DNA of 64,000 nucleotides. Source: Gammaproteobacteria bacterium. Its GTDB lineage: Bacteria; Pseudomonadota; Gammaproteobacteria; Pseudomonadales; Halieaceae. Positions 63,731 to 64,000 of this stretch are shown piece by piece (positions within the stretch are counted from its first letter, which is position 1; each line of letters starts with the position of its first letter). Position numbers and translations under genes: made by a program. Under the pieces are notes generated by a model, which saw only the letters and a list, made by a program, of their open reading frames with translations, searched no databases and was not told the origin of the DNA. The stretch spans positions 310,001 to 374,000 of the forward strand of contig JAUHXH010000004.1 in the NCBI GenBank assembly GCA_030427085.1, read 5' to 3'.

Positions 63731-64000
63731 TTACTTGGTGCTGCTGGCCGTTGGGGGCGGCGGGGTGATCAGGAAGCTGTCCAGGTTGTAAACATCCTGC
63801 GGGCTCAGCAAGCCTGCCTGCTCTTTCAGGCGCATCACGTTGATGATGTAGTCGTAGCGACTGTTGGCGTAGTCGCGCTCGGCGGCGGTCAGGGTGTTCT
63901 GGGCGTTCAGTACGTCCACGATGTTCCGTGTACCTACTTCGTAACCCGCCTGGGTGGCGTCCAGCGCACTGCGCGATGACACAATACTCTGCTGACGCGC
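63731..64000 (-). CDS. tolC: TolC-family outer-membrane protein, C-terminal fragment
   Basis: The last 89 codons of a gene that enters from beyond the right edge. ALDATQAGYEVGTRNIVDVL and NAQNTLTAAERDYANSRYDY are the closing helices of TolC, the trimeric outer-membrane exit duct for efflux pumps and type I secretion, followed by LLSPQDVYNLDSFL and a short Pro/Ser tail. Convergent with waaA. Nothing can be said about the N-terminus. Confidence 0.93.
   Translation of the reverse strand, partial: ARQQSIVSSRSALDATQAGYEVGTRNIVDVLNAQNTLTAAERDYANSRYDYIINVMRLKEQAGLLSPQDVYNLDSFLITPPPPTASSTK

Noticed and set aside
1-64000. tRNA, rRNA, CRISPR arrays, insertion sequences, integrases
   Set aside because: No clover-leaf tRNA ends, regularly spaced repeats, transposase motifs or flanking inverted repeats were recognised while reading both strands.

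Overview
The window is high-GC chromosomal DNA from a Gram-negative gammaproteobacterium, probably marine and Pseudomonas/Cellvibrionales-like (inferred). It has heptose-Kdo LPS core genes (waaF, waaC, waaP, hldE, waaA), a TolC end, many lipoproteins, Fe-SOD and a Lrp/AsnC regulator. Gene orders argA-argE-pit-DUF47 and glnE-ilvE-waaF-waaC are, from memory, also those of Pseudomonas. No rRNA, tRNA, CRISPR array, insertion sequence or prophage was seen.

Layout. 1-11.1 kb: start of a cysteine synthase-like gene, a Bcr/CflA efflux pump, an SDR, a type-B carboxylesterase, Lrp/AsnC, leuA with a structured leader, an acyl-CoA ligase, then a + strand run of a membrane protein, a PLP ammonia-lyase and a lipoprotein. 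11.2-12.3 kb: bactofilin and a degenerate methyltransferase-like protein. 12.4-15.6 kb: a more AT-rich accessory patch (coiled-coil membrane protein, SNase-like lipoprotein, cell-wall amidase). 15.7-20.8 kb: sodB, DUF3127 with an SSB-like tail, ilvD, a lipoprotein esterase. 20.9-22.9 kb: DUF3565-hipA-hipB with four operator-like palindromes. 22.9-27.5 kb: argA, argE, pit, DUF47, the last two behind a strong promoter overlapping a Pho-box-like sequence. 27.7-35.3 kb: GspE-like ATPase, glnE, ilvE, waaF, waaC. 35.4-38.0 kb: phd-vapC and a HExxH lipoprotein.

38.0-54.0 kb is a surface-glycan region. A minus-strand operon reads waaG-like, waaP, a kinase/KpsS-like fusion, sulfotransferase, O-antigen ligase-like protein and UDP-sugar epimerase. 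The four dTDP-rhamnose genes are split (rfbDB on +, rfbAC on -) around a cytochrome P450 and a divergent AraC regulator with direct-repeat operators. A three-gene overlapping unit follows: GT4, methyltransferase and an alpha/alpha-toroid protein with QW-like motifs.

54.0-64.0 kb: parDE, a large Ig/PKD-like lipoprotein ending in a ShK-toxin-like cysteine module, a phd antitoxin with a deleted vapC, a methyltransferase, hldE, an AKR/FAD-oxidoreductase pair, waaA and the C-terminus of tolC.

The LPS genes act together: hldE makes ADP-heptose, waaA adds Kdo, waaC/waaF add heptoses, waaP phosphorylates them, rfbABCD supply dTDP-rhamnose, and the neighbouring transferases, ligase and sulfotransferase probably build and decorate the outer glycan. 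Starts were moved from the longest open frame where a ribosome-binding site, signal peptide or family N-terminus argued for it.
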